Program-made: the position numbers and the translations under genes | Notes under the pieces: generated by a model | What the model was told of the DNA's origin: nothing | Databases searched by the model: none | What the model saw: the letters and a program-made list of their open reading frames with translations, nothing else | DNA from: Paraburkholderia oxyphila NBRC 105797 | GTDB lineage: Bacteria > Pseudomonadota > Gammaproteobacteria > Burkholderiales > Burkholderiaceae | Assembly: GCF_000685075.1 (NCBI RefSeq) | Contig: NZ_BAYD01000014.1 | Location: 85,540-149,539, forward strand | DNA: 64,000 nt | Reading direction: 5' to 3' | Shown: piece after piece, positions 46,821 to 56,100 of the stretch | Layout of the letters: the number at the start of each line of letters is the position of its first letter | Numbering within the stretch: position 1 is the stretch's first letter

Positions 46821-47420
46821 CTACTGGCTGACGGTCTGGTACGAAACGATCAGTTTTTCGAACGCGGCCCACGTATGCTCGACCGCGTCCGGCAAGTGCA
46901 GGAAGCGGCCGTCGTGATGCAGACCGAGTGTCACGCTATACAGTTCAAACAGCATCAGCGCCGGATCGGTGTCCTTGCGCAAATGCCCCTCTTCAATCGC
47001 CTGCGAAATCGCCCGCATCAGCGCCGCGCGCCACGTCGTCACGCTCGCCGCCAACTGCTCGCGCACCTGGCTGTCCGCCCGGTCGTCGTACTCGACCGCA
47101 CCGCTGATATAGATGCAGCCGGTCGTGACCTCGTGAATGCGCTTTTCGATCCACCGCGACACCATCGCACGCAAACGCGGCAAACCACGTGGTTCGCGCA
47201 GGCTCGGAAAGAAGACTTCTTCCTCGAATCTGCGGTGATACTCGCGCACTACCTCGACCTGCAGGTCCTCGCGCGACCCGAAGTGCGCAAAGACGCCGCT
47301 CTTGCTCATCTGCATGCGCTCGGCAAGCAGGCCAATCGTCAGACCTTCCAGTCCGTCGCGGCTCGCGAGGTCGAGTGCTGCATCCAGAATGGCGGCTCGT
47401 GTCTGTTCGCCTTTTCGCAT
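46821..47420 (-). CDS. TetR-family regulator, probable beta-oxidation repressor, 199 aa
   Basis: The N-terminal HTH is canonical: EQTRAAILDAALDLASRDGL, then LTIGLLAERMQMSKSGVFAHF with recognition helix near residues 30-50. The ligand domain holds aromatic and hydrophobic residues suited to acyl-CoA (YHRRFEEEVFFPSL, YSVTLGLHHDGRFLHLPDA). The start at 47420 precedes a normal-length protein; 59 upstream codons in frame are rejected. Position at the head of the acyl-CoA dehydrogenase, dehydrogenase/hydratase, thiolase and hydratase genes suggests it represses them until acyl-CoA binds. This is inference from context. Confidence 0.88.
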   Translation of the reverse strand: MRKGEQTRAAILDAALDLASRDGLEGLTIGLLAERMQMSKSGVFAHFGSREDLQVEVVREYHRRFEEEVFFPSLREPRGLPRLRAMVSRWIEKRIHEVTTGCIYISGAVEYDDRADSQVREQLAASVTTWRAALMRAISQAIEEGHLRKDTDPALMLFELYSVTLGLHHDGRFLHLPDAVEHTWAAFEKLIVSYQTVSQ

Positions 47421-47543
47421 AGCTTTATTTACCGTAACGATGAAGCCGAGATGCTCACAACAACCGCTCACATCAGGGCCGGAATGAAATCGAACGGCCG
47501 TACTATTATTGAAGACAGCCGCTCGCGAAAACAAGAACTTTAT

Positions 47544-47559
47544 TAGAAACCGATTTCTA
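47544..47559. promoter_or_regulatory. Candidate TetR operator upstream of the beta-oxidation operon
   Basis: TAGAAA-CCGA-TTTCTA is a perfect 6-bp inverted repeat with a 4-bp spacer, 124 bases upstream of the TetR start in the 270-bp gap after clsB. The size and symmetry suit a TetR dimer. No equivalent copy was noticed in front of the dehydrogenase gene. Confidence 0.4.
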
Positions 47560-47690
47560 GCCGGTACTCTAATTTTCGGGCATCGCGCGCGATGCACAAG
47601 CGAACATTTCTGGATTGCAAGCCTGACGATTCGTATGGCAGGCGTGCGTGGTGCCTGGCGCGCAGGGCCTCTTCCTGCCGGGAACGCGCC

Positions 47691-49133
47691 CTAGTCGTAG
47701 CCGCCCACGGTGAGCAGCTTCATGGTCGCGCGATAGAACGACCACGCGAGCCAGTTCAGCGCGCGCACGTGCCAGGGCCGCGCCTCGTAGCGCGCACGGT
47801 CGATCTGCGGTGACTCCTCGAACGCGCCGAGAATGGCGTCGCGCAGCTGCTGGATCTGCGGATGCAGCACGAGCAGCACATTGGCTTCGTTGTTGAGCAC
47901 GAGCGAGAGCGCGTCGAGGTTCGAAGAGCCGACGGTCGCCCAGTTCGAATCGACCACGGCGACCTTGCCGTGCAGCATGGTCTTCTCGTACTCGGCGATC
48001 TGCACGCCGGCGCTCAGCAGTTGGTGGTAGAGGAACGGCACGCCGTAATCGAGCACGGCAAACTCTTTTCGTCCGATCAAAAGCTTGATGGCAACGCCGC
48101 GCTGCGCGGCTTCGAGCAGCGCACGGCGTAGCCGCCGTCCCGGCATGAAGTACGGATTGGCGAGCAGCACTTCCTTGCGCGCCTCGCCGATCGCGTCGAG
48201 ATAAGCCTTCTCGATCGCACGCCGGTTCACGACGTTGTCGCGCGCGACGAACGCCACGCAAGGCACACGCGCCACGCGCGGGTCGCGCACGCTCGCGCGC
48301 AGGCGCTCGCGCAAGCGCGTAAAGAGGCGCGCCGCGGGCCCCGAGCGCACGGCGGGCGCGAGGGCGCGCAGCGCGTCGTCGACCATCTGGGTGGAGCGCG
48401 CGATCGTGTGCCCGGTCGGATGCGGCGCCATGTAGCCCGCACTCGCGGGCACCCCTGGTGAAAGCGAGCCCGCCGGCAGCGGCGGCCGATGGCCGAGCCG
48501 GATGCGCCGCCACTGCTGCTCGAACGCCACGCGCACGTCCACCACCACGGGCCCGTGCAGCGCGACGGCGAAATCCCAGCGCGGATACGGCAGCGTCTTG
48601 CCGTCCTGCTCGAGGTCGTCGATCACATTGATGCCGCCGCACGACGCGTACTGGTCGTCGATCACGGCGAGCTTGCGATGCGTGCGCGAAAAGCCGAAGC
48701 GCCCGAAGATATGCGGGTTGTAGACGCGATGCTCGACGCCGGCAGCAAGCCAGGTGTCGAACAGCGCGAGATGGGGCGTGCCGATCCCATCGGTGATGAT
48801 GCGCACGCGCACGCCGCGCTGCGCCGCGCGCACGAGCGCCGCGGAGAGCGCGCGGCCGATGTCGTCGTCGCAGAAGATGTAGGTCTCGATGGCGACATCG
48901 CGTGTCGCGGCGTCGATGCGCTCGATCATCGCCCCGAAGAGGTCCGCGCCCGAGCCGAACAGGCGCACCTCGTTGCCGCTCGTGAAGCGGTAGCGCGAGC
49001 GATAGCGCCGGCCCAGCAGGGCCTCGCGCAGGCGCACGACGCGCCGCGAGTCGGTACCGGCGGCGCTGGCGCTGGCGCTCTTGCCCGCGCCATCACTTGC
49101 GCCGTTGCCGCGTTCGGTGCTGGTGTCGCTCAC
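47691..49133 (-). CDS. clsB: Cardiolipin synthase ClsB (phospholipase D family), 480 aa
   Basis: Forms cardiolipin at the inner membrane by phosphatidyl transfer. Two HKD motifs are complete: HRKLAVIDDQYASCGGIN (near residue 155) and HGKVAVVDSNWATVGSSN (near residue 400). No N-terminal transmembrane helices are present, which separates ClsB from ClsA. A ~40-residue Ser/Ala-rich segment opens the protein. The start is GTG at 49133, whose last two bases form the TGA stop of nudB (GTGA overlap), so translation is probably coupled. The C-terminus ends ATMKLLTVGGYD. Confidence 0.93.
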   Translation of the reverse strand: MSDTSTERGNGASDGAGKSASASAAGTDSRRVVRLREALLGRRYRSRYRFTSGNEVRLFGSGADLFGAMIERIDAATRDVAIETYIFCDDDIGRALSAALVRAAQRGVRVRIITDGIGTPHLALFDTWLAAGVEHRVYNPHIFGRFGFSRTHRKLAVIDDQYASCGGINVIDDLEQDGKTLPYPRWDFAVALHGPVVVDVRVAFEQQWRRIRLGHRPPLPAGSLSPGVPASAGYMAPHPTGHTIARSTQMVDDALRALAPAVRSGPAARLFTRLRERLRASVRDPRVARVPCVAFVARDNVVNRRAIEKAYLDAIGEARKEVLLANPYFMPGRRLRRALLEAAQRGVAIKLLIGRKEFAVLDYGVPFLYHQLLSAGVQIAEYEKTMLHGKVAVVDSNWATVGSSNLDALSLVLNNEANVLLVLHPQIQQLRDAILGAFEESPQIDRARYEARPWHVRALNWLAWSFYRATMKLLTVGGYD

Positions 49134-49615
49134 GTGAGCGCTCCACGAAGCTGCTCGAGGCGCCCGGGCAGCTGCAGGATCGCCTCGCGATTGGACCACG
49201 AGAAGCATTGCGCCGCCGCCTCTTCAAAAGGCAGCCATCGCCAGGCAACATGTTCGCGCGGCGCGAGCGTGACGACCGTGCCCTCGGGCACCTCCAGGCT
49301 GAACCAGTGCTCGGTGTTGCGCGTGACGCCCGGCGCATAGCGGTGGCGCCACACCGGGTAAATTTCGTACTCGATCTCGTGGCGCCAGTCGCGCAGCGCG
49401 TGCTCCGGCACGCCCGGCGCGCCAACGACAATGCCCGTCTCCTCGGCCACCTCGCGCACGGCCGTCTCGGCGAACGGCTCGTCGATCCGGTCTTTCGAAC
49501 CCGTCACCGACTGCCAGAAGCCCTGCCGGTCGGCGCGCTCGATGATCAGGACTTCGAGCCGCGGCGTATGGATGACGACGAGTACGGATTGCGGAATCTT
49601 CGGCGGCTTCTGCAT
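49130..49615 (-). CDS. nudB: Dihydroneopterin triphosphate diphosphatase NudB, 161 aa
   Basis: A Nudix hydrolase removing pyrophosphate from dihydroneopterin triphosphate in folate synthesis. The Nudix box is GSKDRIDEPFAETAVREVAEETGI (seen in parts; key REVAEETG near residue 60). The N-terminal PPKIPQSVLVVIHTPRLEVLIIER and FWQSVTGS are typical of NudB. Normal length. The ATG at 49615 is chosen over 47 upstream in-frame codons. It overlaps clsB by the GTGA motif. Confidence 0.92.
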   Translation of the reverse strand: MQKPPKIPQSVLVVIHTPRLEVLIIERADRQGFWQSVTGSKDRIDEPFAETAVREVAEETGIVVGAPGVPEHALRDWRHEIEYEIYPVWRHRYAPGVTRNTEHWFSLEVPEGTVVTLAPREHVAWRWLPFEEAAAQCFSWSNREAILQLPGRLEQLRGALT

Positions 49616-49710
49616 GGCAATGGAGCGCGATGGTGCGTCTGGGGAATGCGCGGCGCGACGCGTGGGCAAAACGCGCGGCGCTTTAGTAATGAATTTAACG
49701 CAAAAAGCAA

Positions 49711-49733
49711 AAAAGGCGCACGATGCGCCTTTT
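49711..49733 (-). terminator. Rho-independent terminator after aspS
   Basis: AAAGGCGCA and TGCGCCTTT pair perfectly around CGA. On the minus strand the stem runs into TTTTTTGCTTTTTG, ending the aspS transcript 60 bases past its stop. The plus-strand side has a shorter T run, so it may act in both directions. Confidence 0.85.
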
Positions 49734-49794
49734 CTGTATTGCGTTGCGTGACGCAAGAGCCGCGTTGCGGCTCATGCGTACGCCGCGGTGCAGC

Positions 49795-51600
49795 TTACTG
49801 CGCCGTCTTCTGCTCGGGCTGACGCAGACGGATATGCAGCTCGCGCAGCTGGCGCTCGTCCACTTCGCTCGGCGCCTGCGTGAGCAGACACTGTGCGCGT
49901 TGCGTCTTCGGGAACGCGATCACGTCGCGGATCGAGTCGGCGCCGGCCATCATCGTGACGATGCGGTCGAGACCGAACGCGATGCCGCCATGCGGAGGCG
50001 CACCGTACTGCAGCGCGTCGAGCAGGAAGCCGAACTTCGCACGCGCCTCTTCCGCACCGATCTTGAGCGCGCGGAACACCTTGCTCTGCACGTCCTCTTG
50101 ATAGATACGCACCGAGCCGCCGCCGATTTCCCAGCCGTTCAGCACCATGTCGTAAGCCTTCGCGAGGCAGCGGCCCGGATCCGTTTCGAGGTATTCCAGG
50201 TGCTCGTCCTTCGGGCTCGTGAACGGGTGGTGCGCGGCCACGTAGCGGTTTTCTTCCTCGTCGTATTCGAACATCGGGAAGTCGATCACCCACAGCGGCT
50301 TCCAGCCCTTCTCGACGAGGCCATTGGCCTTGCCGAACTCCGAATGGCCGATCTTCAGGCGCAGTGCGCCGAGGCTGTCGTTCACGACCTTCGCGCGGTC
50401 GGCCGCGAAGAAGATGATGTCGCCGTCTTGCGCGCCGGTGCGCTCGAGGATCGCGGCGATCGCGGCGTCGTGCAGGTTCTTGACGATCGGGCTTTGCAGA
50501 CCGTCACGGCCCTTCGCCGCTTCGTTGACCTTGATCCACGCGAGACCCTTCGCGCCGTAGATGCGCACGAATTCCGTGTAGCCGTCGATATCGCCACGCG
50601 AGAGCTCGGCGCCCTTGGGCACGCGCAGCGCCGCGACGCGGCCGTCCTTCGTGTTGGCCGGTGCGCTGAACACCTTGAAGTCGACGTCCTTCATGGCGTC
50701 GGTCAGTTCGGTGAATTCGAGCTTCACGCGCAGGTCCGGCTTGTCCGAGCCGAAGCGGCTCATCGCTTCCGAGTACTTCATCACCGGGAACTTCGCGTCG
50801 AGCTCGACGTCGATCGTTTCCTTGAACACGTGACGCGCCATGTCCTCGAACAGGTCGCGGATTTCCTGCTCGCCGAGGAACGACGTTTCGCAGTCGATCT
50901 GCGTGAATTCGGGCTGACGGTCGGCGCGCAGGTCTTCGTCGCGGAAGCACTTGACGATCTGGTAGTAGCGATCGAAGTTCGCCACCATCAGGAGCTGCTT
51001 GAACAGCTGCGGCGACTGCGGCAGCGCAAAGAACTGGCCTGCGTTCACGCGCGAGGGCACGAGGTAGTCGCGCGCGCCTTCCGGCGTGCTCTTCGTGAGC
51101 ATCGGCGTTTCGATGTCGATGAAGCCGAGCGCGTCGAGGTACTTGCGCACGGCCATCGTCACGCGGTAGCGCAGGCGCAGGTTGTGCTGCATCTGCGGGC
51201 GACGCAGGTCGAGCACGCGATGCGTGAGGCGCGTGGTTTCCGAAAGGTTGTCGTCGTCGAGCTGGAACGGCGGCGTGACCGACGCGTTGAGCACCACGAG
51301 CTCGTGGCAGAGCACTTCGATCTTGCCGCTCGTGAGGTTCGCGTTGACCGTGCCTTCGGGGCGGTTACGAACGAGACCCTTCACTTGCACGCAGAACTCG
51401 TTGCGCACGCCTTCGGCAGTCTTGAACATCTCGGCGCGATCCGGGTCGCACACGACCTGGACGAGGCCCTCGCGATCGCGCAGGTCGATGAAGATGACGC
51501 CACCGTGGTCGCGGCGGCGTTGCACCCATCCGCACAGCGAAACAGTTTGGCCCAGCAGCTGTTCGGTCACCAGACCGCAGTATTCAGATCTCATCGACAT
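49795..51600 (-). CDS. aspS: Aspartyl-tRNA synthetase, 601 aa
   Basis: A class II synthetase charging tRNA with Asp. The N-terminal OB-fold anticodon-binding domain begins [30 protein letters not shown] (in part). Motif 2 is [20 protein letters not shown] near residue 220 and motif 3 is [16 protein letters not shown] near 530. A ~100-residue bacterial GAD insertion (about 285-420) is present. [11 protein letters not shown] is the flipping-loop neighbourhood. Normal bacterial length. Downstream of the DUF502 and FmdB genes and ended by a strong terminator. Confidence 0.98.
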   Translation of the reverse strand: MSMRSEYCGLVTEQLLGQTVSLCGWVQRRRDHGGVIFIDLRDREGLVQVVCDPDRAEMFKTAEGVRNEFCVQVKGLVRNRPEGTVNANLTSGKIEVLCHELVVLNASVTPPFQLDDDNLSETTRLTHRVLDLRRPQMQHNLRLRYRVTMAVRKYLDALGFIDIETPMLTKSTPEGARDYLVPSRVNAGQFFALPQSPQLFKQLLMVANFDRYYQIVKCFRDEDLRADRQPEFTQIDCETSFLGEQEIRDLFEDMARHVFKETIDVELDAKFPVMKYSEAMSRFGSDKPDLRVKLEFTELTDAMKDVDFKVFSAPANTKDGRVAALRVPKGAELSRGDIDGYTEFVRIYGAKGLAWIKVNEAAKGRDGLQSPIVKNLHDAAIAAILERTGAQDGDIIFFAADRAKVVNDSLGALRLKIGHSEFGKANGLVEKGWKPLWVIDFPMFEYDEEENRYVAAHHPFTSPKDEHLEYLETDPGRCLAKAYDMVLNGWEIGGGSVRIYQEDVQSKVFRALKIGAEEARAKFGFLLDALQYGAPPHGGIAFGLDRIVTMMAGADSIRDVIAFPKTQRAQCLLTQAPSEVDERQLRELHIRLRQPEQKTAQ

Positions 51601-51677
51601 GATGTTCGTCTTTCGTTATGCATGAATGAACGGGACGGCCGCGCGTGACATACGGGCAGCCGGCGCGGCGTCCGGTA

Positions 51678-52313
51678 TTAAAGCGGGGGATCGATGGGGC
51701 GCCGCACAGGATTCGCGGCAGGCGCGACGACGCCCATCGAAACAATATACTTGAGCGCGGCGTCGACCGTCATGTCGAGCTCGATCACCTCGCTCTTCGG
51801 CACCATCAGGAAAAAACCCGAGGTGGGATTGGGTGTGGTCGGCACGTACACGCTCACGTGCTCTTCGCGCAGATGGTTCACCACGTCGCCGCCCGGAATG
51901 CCGGTGAGGAACGCGATGGTCCAGGAACCCTTGCGCGGATACTCGATCAGGAGTGCCTTGCGAAACGCATTGCCGTTGCTGGAAAGCAGTGTATCGGAAA
52001 CCTGCTGGATGCTGCTGTACAGCGGTCCCACGACCGGGATGCGGCGCACCAGCGCATTCCACCACTCGACCAGCTTCTGGCCGATGAAGTTATGCGTGAG
52101 CAGCCCCACCACGAAGATGAACGCGAGCGTGAGCACCGCGCCGAGACCGGGCAGGCGCACCGAGGGCCGCCACGAGCTGGGCAGCAGGAGCAGCGTCTGG
52201 TCCATCGTGCCGATGACGAGATTGAGCACCCACAGCGTCATGGCCAGCGGCACCAGCACGAGCAGGCCGGTCAGGAATACCGATTTGAAGGTCGCTTTCT
52301 TGATCGTCGTCAT
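51678..52313 (-). CDS. DUF502 family membrane protein, 211 aa
   Basis: Two to three hydrophobic segments are visible: KSVFLTGLLVLVPLAMTLWVLNLVIG (in part, residues 10-36) and LGAVLTLAFIFVVGLLTHNFIG (about 57-78). The conserved DUF502 block VRRIPVVGPLYSSIQQVSDTLL and FPRKGSW-type segment (YPRKGSWTIAFLTG) follow, then VYVPTTPNPTSGFFLMVPKSEV. The role is not known; members sit in inner membranes of many Proteobacteria. GGATGG spacing favours the ATG at 52313 over a GTG two codons earlier. Between fmdB and aspS, as in many Burkholderia. Confidence 0.9.
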   Translation of the reverse strand: MTTIKKATFKSVFLTGLLVLVPLAMTLWVLNLVIGTMDQTLLLLPSSWRPSVRLPGLGAVLTLAFIFVVGLLTHNFIGQKLVEWWNALVRRIPVVGPLYSSIQQVSDTLLSSNGNAFRKALLIEYPRKGSWTIAFLTGIPGGDVVNHLREEHVSVYVPTTPNPTSGFFLMVPKSEVIELDMTVDAALKYIVSMGVVAPAANPVRRPIDPPL

Positions 52314-52388
52314 GTACACGCCATCCGGACCGCGCGCGAGGCGCGGCGCTTGGCGCCGCCGGGCTCCGGGAAGCCGGGCGGCAGGGTT

Positions 52389-52742
52389 TCAGGTGGAGCC
52401 AGCCGTGCTGGGCGCCGAACTCGCGGGTGCGGCTGCGGGTGCCGGCGTTGCGGCGCTCGCGCCCTCGCCCGCCGGCTTGCTGCCTTCGGACGACGACGCG
52501 CCTTCGCCGGAGTTGGCGCCGGTTGCAGCAGCGTTCGTGCCAGCCGCTTTGCCGTTATTGCCGCCCCGGAAATCGGTGACGTACCAGCCCGAGCCCTTCA
52601 GCTGAAAGCCGGCCGCAGTGACCTGCTTGCGAAATGTGTCCGCGCCGCAGCTCGGGCACTGCGTCAGGGGCGCATCGCTGATCTTTTGCAGCACGTCCTT
52701 GTCGAAGCCGCACGACTCGCAGCGATAAGCGTAGATCGGCAT
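52389..52742 (-). CDS. FmdB-type zinc ribbon protein with low-complexity tail, 117 aa
   Basis: The N-terminal FmdB regulatory-protein fold has two Cys pairs, YRCESCG (residues 7-12) and CPSCGAD (near 30), for one zinc ion. KGSGWYVTDFRG is the usual end of the domain (near residue 60). The remaining ~55 residues are Ala/Gly/Ser/Pro only and probably disordered. The family takes its name from an amide-induced gene but the function is mostly unknown. A TATAAT lies about 55 bases upstream. First gene of the fmdB-DUF502-aspS unit. Confidence 0.9.
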   Translation of the reverse strand: MPIYAYRCESCGFDKDVLQKISDAPLTQCPSCGADTFRKQVTAAGFQLKGSGWYVTDFRGGNNGKAAGTNAAATGANSGEGASSSEGSKPAGEGASAATPAPAAAPASSAPSTAGST

Positions 52743-52797
52743 GATCTCTTTCCTGATGAAACGAGTGAAATTCTGATAAAAGCTTGCAAAGCCTTGA

Positions 52798-52803
52798 ATT
52801 ATA
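52798..52803 (-). promoter_or_regulatory. Candidate -10 element for fmdB-DUF502-aspS
   Basis: On the minus strand GGCTATAATTC gives a perfect TATAAT, about 55 bases before the fmdB start and in the same GGCTATAAT context seen before miaB. The -35 is poor because the upstream DNA is a GC-rich stem-loop. Confidence 0.4.
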
Positions 52804-52820
52804 GCCGGAAACGCGCCCCT

Positions 52821-52840
52821 GGCCCGGCATTTGCCGGGCC
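52821..52840 (-). terminator. GC-rich stem-loop between TPMT gene and fmdB
   Basis: GGCCCGGC pairs with GCCGGGCC around ATTT in the 192-bp gap. There is no T run on either strand, so it is a weak terminator candidate for the methyltransferase gene. Confidence 0.45.
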
Positions 52841-52934
52841 GGGTTGGCGCAATGCGGGTTCGCTGTAGTTGGGGGCGGCTTGCGCCCGATCAAGTACACG
52901 CCTGCGTTTTCACGTGCGATCGGGCTGAGCGGCG

Positions 52935-53594
52935 CTATCCAGCGTGGTGTGGCGTGGCCGGAGCGTCGTTGCGCTGCCACGTGAGCCAGCGCTCGCGGCC
53001 GACGAACACGGGCAGCGAGCCTTCCACGGGTTGATCCTCGAGCAGCGTGAAATACGGCGCGAGGAGCGCGTCCAGCTCGGCGCGATCAATGCCGAATGGC
53101 GGCCCCTTGGGCGTGTCGCCGAGGAAAAAGAAGCCCGCCAGCAGCGTCCCGGGCTCAAGCAGCGCGGCCATGCGCTGCGCATAGAGCGGCCGGTGCGCCT
53201 TGGGCAGCGCGCACAGGAACGCGCGCTCGAAGACCCAGTCCGTCGCGAAAGGCGGCTCGTAGGCGTAGAAGTCCGCTTCCTCGACCACATCCGCAAAATC
53301 GCCGAGCGCGGCGCGCGCATTCGCCACTGCCGACGGGGCGAAGTCGATCGCGCGCACCTTGCGGCCGCGCTCGGCCAGCCAGCGCGCCTCCCAGGCGTTG
53401 CCACAGCCGGGAATCAGCACGGCGGCGGCCGGATGCGCGGCAGCGAAGGCCTCGAAGGCCGGCTGCACGCCAGCCTGATCCCACGGCGTGAAGCCGCGCT
53501 CGAAGCGTTCGTTCCAGAACTCGCGCTCGCCAGGGTCACGCGTCTCGAACTCGGGCACCTCGCCCGGCTGCTGGGGAAGGGTCGGTTCGCTCAT
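52935..53594 (-). CDS. TPMT-like class I SAM-dependent methyltransferase, 219 aa
   Basis: Resembles thiopurine S-methyltransferase-type enzymes of Proteobacteria. REFWNERFERGFTPWDQAGVQPA is the typical N-terminus (residues 22-45). SAM motif I is VLIPGCGNAWEARWLAERG near residue 60. FLCALPKAHRPLYAQRMAALLEPG follows, then FFLGDTPKGPPFGI and LEGxLPVFVGRERWL-type end (VEGSLPVFVGRERWLTWQR). The natural substrate may be a thiol, selenium or tellurium species or another small molecule; it cannot be deduced. The ATG at 53594 follows nine weaker codons. Downstream of ubiB on the same strand. Confidence 0.88.
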   Translation of the reverse strand: MSEPTLPQQPGEVPEFETRDPGEREFWNERFERGFTPWDQAGVQPAFEAFAAAHPAAAVLIPGCGNAWEARWLAERGRKVRAIDFAPSAVANARAALGDFADVVEEADFYAYEPPFATDWVFERAFLCALPKAHRPLYAQRMAALLEPGTLLAGFFFLGDTPKGPPFGIDRAELDALLAPYFTLLEDQPVEGSLPVFVGRERWLTWQRNDAPATPHHAG

Positions 53595-53678
53595 CGTCTC
53601 ACTCCTTGTCTGCGGGGCCAATGCGCCTGCTACTGCTATACGCCTGCTATCTGTCTGCTTTGCACCTGCTGGCCCGCC

Positions 53679-55256
53679 TCAGCCACCATAGGCCATCGCC
53701 AGCCACACGTGCGCCGCGACCATCCCCACGCCCACCGCCACGCCGAACACCACGAGGCCCTGCAACATGCGGTTGGTGCGGCGCTGCTCGGCGAGAATCT
53801 GGCGAATGGTGTCGTCATTGGCGAGATGCGCCGGGTCCTGGCGATGCAGCAGCGCCTGATGCACGAGGCGCGGCAACTGCGGCAGCGTCTTGCTCCACTG
53901 CGGCACCTCGATCTTGAAGCGCTCATACCAGCCGCGCAGGCCGATCTGCTCGGTCATCCAGCGCTCCAGATAGGGCTTGGCGGTCTTCCAGAGATCCAGC
54001 TCCGGATCGAGCGAGCGCCCGAGGCCCTCGACGTTGAGCATGGTCTTTTGCAGCAGCACGAGCTGCGGCTGGATTTCCACGTTGAAGCGGCGTGAGGTCT
54101 GGAACAGGCGCAGCAGCACCTGGCCGAGCGAAATGTCCTTGAGCGCGCGGTCGAAGTACGGTTCGCACACGGCGCGGATCGCGCTCTCGAGCTCCTCGAC
54201 GCGCGTCGTGGGCGGCACCCACCCCGATTCGATGTGCAGCGTCGCGACGCGGTGATAGTCGCGCTTGAAGAACGCGAGAAAGTTCTGCGCGAGGTAGTTC
54301 TTGTCGAAGTCCGAGAGCGCCCCGACGATGCCGAAATCGAGCGCGATATAGCGCCCGAAATGCGCCGGGTCGAGGCTCACCTGGATATTGCCGGGGTGCA
54401 TGTCGGCGTGAAAGAAGCCGTCGCGAAAGACCTGCGTGAAGAAGATCTCCACGCCCTCGCGCGCGAGCTTCGGAATATCGACGCCCGCCGCGCGCAGCTT
54501 GTCCACCTGGCTGATCGGCACGCCCACCATGCGCTCCATCACGAGCACATTGGGCGTGCTGAACTCCCAGTACATCTCCGGCACGAGCAGCAGGTCGAGG
54601 CCCACGAAATTGCGGCGCAGCTGGCTGCCATTGGCGGCCTCGCGCATGAGGTCGAGCTCGTCGTGCAGGTATTTGTCGAATTCGGCCACCACCTCGCGCG
54701 GCTTGAGGCGCTTGCCGTCGGCCCACAACCGCTCGGCCCAGACGGCGAGGTCGCGCAGCAGCAGCAGGTCCGAATCGATCACGGGCCGCATGTTGGGGCG
54801 CAGCACCTTCACCGCCACGGCCTTGCCCGCGTGCTGGCCCGATTTCACCTTCGCGAAGTGCACCTGCGCAATCGAGGCGCTCGCCACGGGCACCCGCTCG
54901 AACTCGTCGAACAGCGTGTCGACGGGCGCGCCCAGCGATTTTTCGATGATGTCGATGGCCACCTGCGATTCGAACGGCGGCACCTGATCCTGCAGCTTCG
55001 CGAGCTCGTTGGCGATATCGAGCGGCAGCAGATCGCGGCGCGTGGAGAGCACCTGGCCGAACTTCACGAAGATGGGGCCGAGGCTTTCGAGGGCGAGGCG
55101 CAGACGCACGCCGGGCGGTTGATCGAACTTGCGGCCGATGGTGGTGATACGGAGCAGCAGCCTGACGCGCCGGTCGTTGATCCGGCTCAGCATCATTTCG
55201 TCGAGACCGAAGCGGATGACCGTAAAAAAGATCTTCAGGAAACGCAGAAAACGCAT
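53679..55256 (-). CDS. ubiB: Ubiquinone biosynthesis protein kinase-like ATPase UbiB, 525 aa
   Basis: A membrane-associated atypical kinase/ATPase needed for ubiquinone synthesis. The family KxGQ motif is [16 protein letters not shown] (near residue 69). AVKVLRPNM gives the ATP-binding Lys. [15 protein letters not shown] and [22 protein letters not shown] form the catalytic and metal-binding loops. The C-terminus has two hydrophobic helices ([29 protein letters not shown], in part), the usual membrane anchor. Four bases behind ubiJ, so co-translated from one mRNA. Confidence 0.96.
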   Translation of the reverse strand: MRFLRFLKIFFTVIRFGLDEMMLSRINDRRVRLLLRITTIGRKFDQPPGVRLRLALESLGPIFVKFGQVLSTRRDLLPLDIANELAKLQDQVPPFESQVAIDIIEKSLGAPVDTLFDEFERVPVASASIAQVHFAKVKSGQHAGKAVAVKVLRPNMRPVIDSDLLLLRDLAVWAERLWADGKRLKPREVVAEFDKYLHDELDLMREAANGSQLRRNFVGLDLLLVPEMYWEFSTPNVLVMERMVGVPISQVDKLRAAGVDIPKLAREGVEIFFTQVFRDGFFHADMHPGNIQVSLDPAHFGRYIALDFGIVGALSDFDKNYLAQNFLAFFKRDYHRVATLHIESGWVPPTTRVEELESAIRAVCEPYFDRALKDISLGQVLLRLFQTSRRFNVEIQPQLVLLQKTMLNVEGLGRSLDPELDLWKTAKPYLERWMTEQIGLRGWYERFKIEVPQWSKTLPQLPRLVHQALLHRQDPAHLANDDTIRQILAEQRRTNRMLQGLVVFGVAVGVGMVAAHVWLAMAYGG

Positions 55257-55259
55257 GTC

Positions 55260-55931
55260 TTAGAGGCCTGTTGTCTGGCTCGGGCCGCGCGGCGCGGCGC
55301 CCGACGGCGCCGCTTGGGCGCCGTTCGGGGCACCCCGCGCTTGTGATTTTTGTTCAAGGCGCTCGATACGCTTCTCCACGCGCGCCAGTGCATCGCGCGC
55401 GCGTGACAGCTCCACGTTGAAGCCGTCGAGCTCGGCGTGCCGCACGAGCTGCGGATTCTCGTCGAGCAGGTATTCGGTGACGGAGCCGAGCACGTTGCGC
55501 CCCGTGCGCAACGCCTGCTCATGCACGGCGCGCGCAAGCGTCGCGACGCGCGAAGCCGGCGCGTCGCCGATCAGCTTCGCGAGGTCCTCTTCAGGCTCCC
55601 AGCGCAAGTGCTCCGCCAGCTTGCCGATGATTTGCGCGAATTCCGCGTCGCCCTCGATCTTCACGTGCTTCATGACGGCGGAGTGGCCGCCCTGCACATA
55701 CGAAGAGAGCGCGCCGGCCGGTAGCGAGAGCTCGACATCGGCGCGCTGCGCGTCGTGCTCGTCGACTGGCGCAAGATAGCCGTCGGGCTGAACGAGCAGC
55801 GTGAGCACGACGGGCGGACACGACAGACGCGCGGTCTTGCCGGCATAGGGAGCGAGGCGGTCGCGGGCCCACGATTCGCGGGCGAGCAGGTGATTGACGG
55901 CGGCGGCGAAGGGCTTGGCGGCGAGAGTCAT
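55260..55931 (-). CDS. ubiJ: Ubiquinone biosynthesis accessory factor UbiJ (SCP2 domain), 223 aa
   Basis: A soluble lipid-binding scaffold of the Ubi complex. An SCP2-like fold at about residues 15-110 includes LARESWARDRLAPYAGKTARL (in part), VEGDAEFAQIIGKLAEHLRWEPEEDLAKLIGD (in part) and GHSAVMKHVKIEGD. A C-terminal coiled coil (LSRARDALARVEKRIERLEQK) and a Gly/Ala/Pro tail follow. The ubiJ-ubiB order with nearby ubiE is the classical ubiE-ubiJ-ubiB arrangement, here with a Tim44-like gene inserted. The hairpin 17 bases before its start may attenuate expression. Confidence 0.92.
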   Translation of the reverse strand: MTLAAKPFAAAVNHLLARESWARDRLAPYAGKTARLSCPPVVLTLLVQPDGYLAPVDEHDAQRADVELSLPAGALSSYVQGGHSAVMKHVKIEGDAEFAQIIGKLAEHLRWEPEEDLAKLIGDAPASRVATLARAVHEQALRTGRNVLGSVTEYLLDENPQLVRHAELDGFNVELSRARDALARVEKRIERLEQKSQARGAPNGAQAAPSGAAPRGPSQTTGL

Positions 55932-55947
55932 CGGCGTGGAATAAAGA

Positions 55948-55978
55948 AACCCGCGCGGGCTTCAAGCTCGCGCGGGTT
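55948..55978 (-). terminator. Hairpin with U-rich tail just upstream of ubiJ start
   Basis: A 13-bp stem (AACCCGCGCGGGC with GCTCGCGCGGGTT, one G-T pair) around TTCAA. On the minus strand it is followed by TTTCTTTATTCC and then, 17 bases from the stem, by the ubiJ start codon. It looks like an intrinsic terminator for the upstream gene or an attenuator of ubiJ-ubiB, since no promoter fits between it and ubiJ. Confidence 0.7.
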
Positions 55979-56030
55979 CCTATTGTAGCGTTCGCGCCGT
56001 CCGATCGCCCCGCGCCGCGGCTCGGCCGAA

Positions 56031-56100
56031 CGGCCTGGGCCATTCGGTCTGGGCCATTCGGCCTGGGCCATTCGGTCTGGACCATCCGGTCTTGGCCATC
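56031..56100. repeat. Five 14-bp tandem repeats between tim44-like gene and ubiJ
   Basis: Units CGGYCTGGGCCATT begin at 56031, 56045, 56059, 56073 and 56087; the last two vary (CGGTCTGGACCATC, CGGTCTTGGCCATC). Non-coding, about 50-150 bases upstream of the ubiJ hairpin. Confidence 0.9.
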
